NCBI RefSeq assembly: GCF_000213175.1
Contig: NW_009799100.1
Location: 5,139,293-5,203,292 of the forward strand
Length of the DNA: 64,000 nucleotides
From: Neurospora tetrasperma FGSC 2508
Taxonomy: Eukaryota > Ascomycota > Sordariomycetes > Sordariales > Sordariaceae
Direction: 5' to 3'
Made by a program: the position numbers and the translations under genes. Of this stretch, positions 58,301-64,000 are shown one piece after another. Under the pieces are notes generated by a model. The model made no database searches, had not been told where the DNA came from, and saw nothing but the letters and a program-made list of their open reading frames with translations. Within the stretch, counting starts at the first letter, position 1; the number at the start of each line of letters is the position of its first letter.

Positions 58301-60175
58301 CGACACAATCGACCAACCTGACCCTGAAAATCCCCGAGCTCGGTGCTCATGGTTAAGGCAGCAAAGGCCAATAAACCCCAGGTAAAATAAAAATAAAACA
58401 AGATGAAAAGAAAACACAAGCCAACTGACCCATAGCAGCCACTCTTGTCACTGACAACACCTATGGGAGGCAGTCTGTGATAAGAGAAAAGCGTGCGAGT
58501 CCTGTAAAGGAAAACTGTAAAAATGAAAAACAACCCGAAAAGTCATGACGCCATTGATGCAAGACTGCTTGCTGTTGGATGTTGGAACGTATTTTTGGTG
58601 CATCCACCTTACTTGCCATCCCCCATCTGTTCTTTTTTTTTTTTTTCCCTTCCTTTGCAACCGACCGCATGATCGAAGCAGACCTAAAGTTGGGTAATAT
58701 CTGACGGCTCAACTCGCCTTCCTCGTAAGCTTGTCGCTTGTCTGAAGAGTTGCATTGTACCCAGTGGTGAACCTAAATGAACCCGATGTTCCGCGGGATG
58801 TCTCGGGTGATGTTGCTGACCAATCACTGAAACCTCTCGTAAAAAGGTACACCTGTCGTGGCCGTATCCTCCATTGGCCGTAACCGCCACCATAATCTTG
58901 AATGTCATGTATCGATCGACTAGCTTTTTGCGTCGGTCGTTGAGGCCCTGTTTGGAAAATGGGAAACCGTTTGATGATGAATCAAAAATGATGCCGTCGT
59001 CTGATTGGTTTCCACGTTGCCCAAGTCAGCCCAAACAAGTCTGGACAGCAACCTAAAAGCTGCATCGACCGGTCCATCGAACCAAGAATTCGTGCCGTGC
59101 TGGACACATTCGCGGCTTTGGAGGGTTGCTGACTCTGTTTCGCTGCTCACCCAGGCGTGCCAGTACAGTCTCCAGCGGGTAGAGTCTCAAAGACGTTTGG
59201 TGACAACCTCGTAAGAGCGATTGGAATCCCATCTGTTTGGGAACCGCAGTGTTAGTCCTATGTCAAGATGAGAAAGCACCGCGGTATTGTCAGTTGCGTA
59301 TTGTGTGAACCAGGGCAACTAAAATCCGGAACATCGAACTGAGGGTCAATGCCGGAACAGCGCCAGGAACCAAGGGACCGGAAATGTCAAACATGATGCG
59401 AAGTCGTCGGGTTGGCCGATCCAGTTCATCCAGAAAAAGCAGGTAATGATTTGGCCACACAATCGAGTCCATGGAATTGATGATGTACACAAAAGGCGGT
59501 CCTGGGATGCTTGGTATTCACTTCATTTTTTTGGGTCTTCTCTTCATGCCAGAGGCTTATACATATACCAGACAGGTATAGTGGATCGCGGTGCCTCTCA
59601 AACTCCAGTTAGGTGCTCCCAATCACAACACGCTTAGGTCCGCAAGGCCAGGTTCGTGAGTCTTCCGCGACTCAGCGAGACACTCGGAAAGACTCTAAGC
59701 CACGCCTCGGGTACCTTACCCATCAGGGCTCCAACCCACCATCGATCTCGAGACCTGACGAGTATTGGCTTGTAGGGCGACAGTGAACAGCACATGGCTG
59801 ATCAGCACACGCCGTTACAACGCCAACGTATGACATCCAATACGCAAAACGTGAGGATTCATGGGGACTGGTTTGTGATGCGAGCAACGCTCGCGAATAT
59901 TATCGAACCCGAAAACACTGCTATATAATGCTAGTTGATCGGATATCATGGCGGTGCCGGAGGTATCTGGCCAGGTTACTAAAGGGTTTTGTTTATTTTG
60001 TTGATGGGGGCTATTGGCTAGCCAGTTCACTCCGACGGGGGGAACGAGGGGCGGATCGAGTCGATTGTCGTCAAACATTCCTCCTGCTCGGCTTCTTCGC
60101 TTTTGACCGGCGTTTCCTAAGCACGGGTTTGATTGCGTTCGGGACCTGAACCACATTATTAGCTCAGAACACACA
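55391..60175. other. Gene-free block between convergent genes
   Basis: This 4.8 kb separates the 3' ends of the microprotein and C2H2 genes. It holds a compound TTCG/TTCC microsatellite (56673-56835), a pyrimidine-rich tract (57640-57800) that creates artificial Pro/Phe-rich frames, and a short imperfect hairpin at about 59657-59697. I see no RNA gene or transposon. Confidence 0.55.
56673..56835. repeat. Compound tetranucleotide microsatellite
   Basis: About 6.5 units of TTCG (56673-56698) and about 15 units of TTCC (56775-56835) lie 76 bases apart. The shared TTC core suggests that one tract seeded the other. Confidence 0.85.
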
Positions 60176-61593
60176 TTATGTAGGTGGGATGTGGGGTTGC
60201 GCACCATTCTGGAACATTTGGGACCAATCGGTACCGCCCGATCCACCAAACATCTGCATGCCATTCTGCTGCTGGGGCATGCTGTAGTTGGCAAGTTGGG
60301 GGTTGATGTTGGCAGTCATGTTGTTGCTAACCTCCTGACCGTTGTAAGTCTGATCGAAGCTGCCTCCACGAGTGGTACCGCCCATAACGGAACCAGTCAT
60401 GCTTCTCCTGTCGCGATTCGCGTCGTCAATCCTATTGATGCTGCTGGATCTCGACAGTTGATCCTGGTTGTTGCCCATGTTGTTCATGCTATCGGAGGTG
60501 GGGATGAGGCCAAAAGGGTGGACCATGCCGTCAGCGGTCATGTTGCCCATACCGTTCATGTGATTCACATCGCCTCCCTCACCCATAGCCTTTTGTTGAG
60601 CCTGCGCGTTCTTCTTGACATGGGCCTGGGGGTGCGACAAATGGCTGGCGCCAGTGGGGTTGCCGCGACGGACGGAGCACTTGATAAAATGGCGCTTCAA
60701 AATATCACTTCTCGAGAAGGTATCACGGCACAAGACACACATATAGGGGCGGTCGCCGGTGTCTGCTCAATTGTCAGAATCCTGACCACCCAATGGCTAG
60801 GAGGAAAGAGCTTTGGGAAATGAAACTTACGGCGGAGAAGATGCCTCTTGAGGTGCTTGGCATGGAGGTAGGTTTTTGTGCAGTGCGGGCAAGGGAACTT
60901 GCCATCGGCATCCTTCTGGGGAATCTGGTTCTTAGCAGACGCGCTGCCGGCAGCCGGAGCGGCGGGCTTTCCAGGCGCACTAGGAAGAATGCCGCGACGT
61001 CCCTGAGACCCAACCACGTGGGTAGGTTGGTCGCCCTCGGGAAGCATTGACGCTTGAGCGGCGATGAGTGGACTCTGGCCGTAGGGAGAGTTCATGCCGG
61101 GCTGCATGACTCCACCAGCCGGCATCGGGCGGAGCACCGGGGGTACACGGCCGTTAGCCGGGGACGGGGCCGGGGCAATGGGCTGGGGATGCGAGGCGGC
61201 GGTGGTGGACTGGGGCATCATAGCCGAAGATGTCGCGTAGGACTGCTGGGGATACGGGTTGCTGGCCATCATGGGATAGCCAGCGCCGCGGCCAGCGCCG
61301 TTGGGGGGAGGGGGAGGATAGCTGGCCATGTTGCTAGTGGAAGCAGGCGTGTTGGGGGTTGCAGTTCTCGGGGTGTGAGGGTAGCTGCCGTAAGAGGGAG
61401 GTTGCTGCATGACCGTGTTGCTGGGCTGGAGAGGAGGCAGTGTCTGCGGGGGGGCGGCAGTCGCGGTGGATTGTTGTTGTTGTTGCTGTTGTTGCTGCTG
61501 GAGCTGGTGCGGAGAAATGGCTGAAGGCGAAGGGTTGTATGAAGCTGCCGACGTGTTTATGACATTCGTCGAGTAGTGCGGCAAACCTTCCAT
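60176..61593 (-). CDS. C2H2-type zinc-finger transcription factor
   Basis: Two exons (61593-60831 and 60762-60176; intron 60763-60830) encode 449 residues. Two tandem fingers form the DNA-binding part: finger 1 has Cys235, Cys238, His251 and His255 (FPCPHCTKTYLHAKHLKRHL), and finger 2 has Cys263, Cys266, His279 and Cys283 (YMCVLCRDTFSRSDILKRHF), so the last ligand is a cysteine. The linker TGDRPY is close to the classical TGEKPF type, and the intron interrupts the codon of His255. The N-terminal ~220 residues are Gln/Pro/Ser/Ala-rich with a 10-Gln run; the C-terminus is Asn/Met/Gly/Gln-rich. It is probably a nuclear regulator; I do not know its targets. A possible second intron (donor at the GGTGCG codons near 60205, acceptor CAG near 60147) would change the last residues. 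Confidence 0.85.
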
Positions 61594-64000
61594 AATCCGG
61601 CTCGAAAATTACCCTGAAGCAGCGAGCACAGAAAAAACCATTCGGCAACGGGGGCGCGAATAGGATTCTTCTGGCGACTCTTTGTCCCGGTCTTGATCTT
61701 CTTCAACAGAAGGCGCGTTGGCTAGGGAAGCTCCTGAAGACCAATGGCTCAGAATTGGGTAGCAAGGCAAGGAAAAAGACCTGCGTTGCGCTTGTTTGCC
61801 CGATGATGCACTCGAGCCCGTTGTCGGTAAAAGTCTGACAATACAGGTGGACGGGACCCTTCTTGACAGTAATGCGACGACGCTACAAGGCTGGTTTCGG
61901 TGGTGCGACAGGCCGCTGGGGAGGGAAATCGTGTGCGGCGGTGGGAGGTGAAGCTGTGATCCAGTATCGTGGTCGATGCCGGCGACGAGCTTGTTGGAGG
62001 AGTACACACACGTAGAGGTGGAGAATGCCCTAAGCCTGAACTTTGGGTTGAGGCTCAAAAGGAAAAAAGATTGGTAGGTGGAGAGAAAAAAAATGGGCGG
62101 AGGACAGAAGTGGAGCCTTCGCTTTTTGTAGGTGCCGCTGCCGGTCACCCTTTTTGTATTTTGGAAGGAAGCCAGCGTCACTCTGAGAAGTACAAGGTAC
62201 AAGCAATGTGCTTGGCCCTGCCTGTGCGCTGGTGAAGCTGCGAAGGGGGGAATCGCATGAGTGGAGACGGTGGGTCTTGCGTAGCCCATCAAATCCAATC
62301 ACAAACATAGCGCAGCTGGAGGTACGTATCCTGCGGTGGGGGTCCAGGAATTCCAGCGGAATATTTTCACAGACCCTCCACCAGATGGTACTGATTGTGA
62401 CAGGAAATAAAAGATCTGGGCATCTACATTACCTACGAGATGGCGACTTGTGAATCGAATGTCCGCACCTTTCCGCTGTATGAAATCTTGTGAACTTGCT
62501 ATTGCTGCTGTTGGTACTTCATCATTGCTATTTGTCCATCTTTTACGCCACTCGAATTTGCTGCAAAAGGTGCTCGAACGGCCCAGTGCTGCTGGTGCTC
62601 GTTCTTGCTTCAACGGACGAGAGATCAAAGTCACAGAGCGCAGAAATGTGAAGGGGGGAAACCAGGTGGTTGAAACGAACACAAAGCGGACATTGAAGGC
62701 ACTTGTCGGAGAGCGAGCACGGAAAACAGGGGTTCCTTCGTTTCGGGCATGCGCGGACCTAAAAAAACGACAGAGACAGAGAGAGACAGAGGGCTGAGGT
62801 TGCCAGTCACTTCACACACAGCAATCGCCGTGTGAATTGGGAGATGGTGTTTTTATGGTGTATTGTAACTTGAACCAGTGTGTTTTTGAGGGTTCTATCC
62901 CACAGAGAAGAAGCGGGAATTGCCGGGTCTGATTCAACGTACAACAGTAGGTATGCAATGTCATCCACTGCCAGACTGTTTCAATCTGGTCTACTGTTGA
63001 ACGACTTGGGGCATACAAAACTGGAGGGAAGAAAAGGTGTTCAAGGTAGTCTGAAAGATACCACCGTCTTTTTGGTGTCCTAGACTAAGGACTCTGGGCA
63101 CAATGTATTGCGTCCTCGACCTCCTTGTGTTATCACTCCTACGGCAACGGGAAGTTGAGGTTCGGTGATTGATAGTCAGGCTCTGGACAACTAGAGATGT
63201 GGTTGGAATCGCGGTGTGTTTTCAGTTTAACTCAATTCTAGTCGCGCCATTCTGATCACTCGGTTTATCACAGTCTGGCAGCTAACTACCTACGAAGAAA
63301 GGATGCGATCTATTGGCTGGCAAGTTGGGTTGTGTTTTGGCTTTTCACCCTTCACCTCTCGACGGCCTCTTCTGTACATTATCATTTGAGATCACCGAGT
63401 TGACAGCTGCTGGTTTATGGGTTTCTCGTATGCATACATGACCGTGACGGTGAACCTCGGCGGAAAGAATCTGACAAAGTGACCTCATGGAGGCACAGTG
63501 TAAGAATGTGGTTAGATTACAGGCGTTGCAAGGAACATTATACCCAAGCTATTTTAGCGTTACTGTTGCGCCGCGTTATACCCTACGGTACCTCTCAAGC
63601 GACCACTTGAATCCTTGTAAAGTTACGAAAATTACGTCCTGGGCGACGTTACCACCTGTGATTATTACGCCCCTGACTTCCTTCTACATTATGCCTTAGA
63701 GGTGACATCTGCATTCTTTGACGACGTAACGATGCCTCGCTCGCCAGATGAAGACGGATTGCCAGCTGTGGCGGCAAAAGGTGCACATTCTCCCCTTCGA
63801 TTGCGGTCGAGGCTTACGCAAAGCCATCAATTAGTAATGGATTCACAGTGTTCTATCTTGGTCTGGAAGCCGGAGGTGTATTCGTCGTGTAAAGAAATCG
63901 GATTCTTGTGGCGCCCATTGTTTCGATTTCGATTCGAGATGGTACTGTCTCGTCTAAAACGCGGGTTATTTCCGTCTGGCCTCGGGAAATGGCTGCAGAC
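61594..64000. other. Upstream region of the C2H2 gene to the window edge
   Basis: This 2.4 kb probably contains the promoter and leader of the C2H2 gene. TTACG motifs cluster at about 63555-63675 between imperfect inverted ends (63479 and 63716). No coding gene is supported before the window ends. Confidence 0.45.

Noticed and set aside
60191-60823. 210-residue plus-strand open frame
   Set aside because: It is antisense to the C2H2 gene exon, with His/Val-rich mirror composition.
1-64000. Biosynthetic or defence gene cluster, CRISPR array, complete transposon or virus-like element
   Set aside because: The genes are unrelated housekeeping or regulatory genes; no spaced direct repeats, transposase, reverse transcriptase or capsid-like frame was seen.

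Overview
The window is nuclear DNA of a filamentous ascomycete, most likely a Neurospora species or a close Sordariaceae relative. The clearest pointer is a complete fungal NADPH-type nitrate reductase of the nit-3 type. About 1 kb upstream of it lies the palindrome TCCGCGGA, the known target of the pathway activator NIT4. Other pointers are short GT-AG introns of about 55-200 bases, GC-rich coding DNA between AT-richer spacers, many microsatellites, and a Polycomb EED gene, which yeasts lack. I cannot decide the species from this sequence alone. Twenty protein genes are called, one of them weak. I saw no tRNA, rRNA, CRISPR array or intact transposon.

Layout from left to right: a gene-free 3.6 kb with a TA-flanked inverted-repeat element (1092-1449); an uncharacterised fungal gene (3574-4315, -); mitochondrial Obg GTPase (7092-8867, +); tRNA cytosine-5 methyltransferase Trm4/Ncl1 (9439-12264, +); PRC2 subunit EED (12990-15368, +); Pol I factor Rrn11 (15572-17233, -); complex I 29.9 kDa subunit (17888-18908, -); nitrate reductase nit-3 (19466-22489, -); gamma-tubulin complex subunit GCP2 (24350-27154, -); proteasome alpha5 (28137-29300, +); a 996-residue Zn2Cys6 factor (29855-33085, -); a 3.7 kb spacer holding a second TA-flanked inverted-repeat element (35717-36032); Rrp8 (36757-38352, +); Ddi1 (38806-40275, -); a 3.8 kb spacer with one doubtful ORF; a GNAT acetyltransferase (44120-45270, +); orotate phosphoribosyltransferase (45492-46193, -); Nog1 (46796-49355, +); Rab GDI (50191-51899, -); mitochondrial ribosomal protein uL29m (53626-54491, -); a 73-residue membrane microprotein (55035-55390, +); a 4.8 kb gene-free block; and a C2H2 factor (60176-61593, -).

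The genes are ordinary host genes and do not form a metabolic cluster. Several concern making RNA and ribosomes (Rrn11, Rrp8, Nog1, Trm4, Obg, uL29m), but they are interleaved with unrelated genes on both strands, so I read this as chance. I found no new multi-gene system. The observations most worth checking are gene-structure oddities (a Ddi1 start codon split by an intron, a 13-base exon in proteasome alpha5, a run of tiny 5' exons in Nog1, a GC-AG intron in the acetyltransferase), two non-autonomous TA-flanked DNA elements, and the conserved-looking microprotein. Exon limits were read by eye from splice signals, reading frame and family alignment in memory; none is backed by transcript data.
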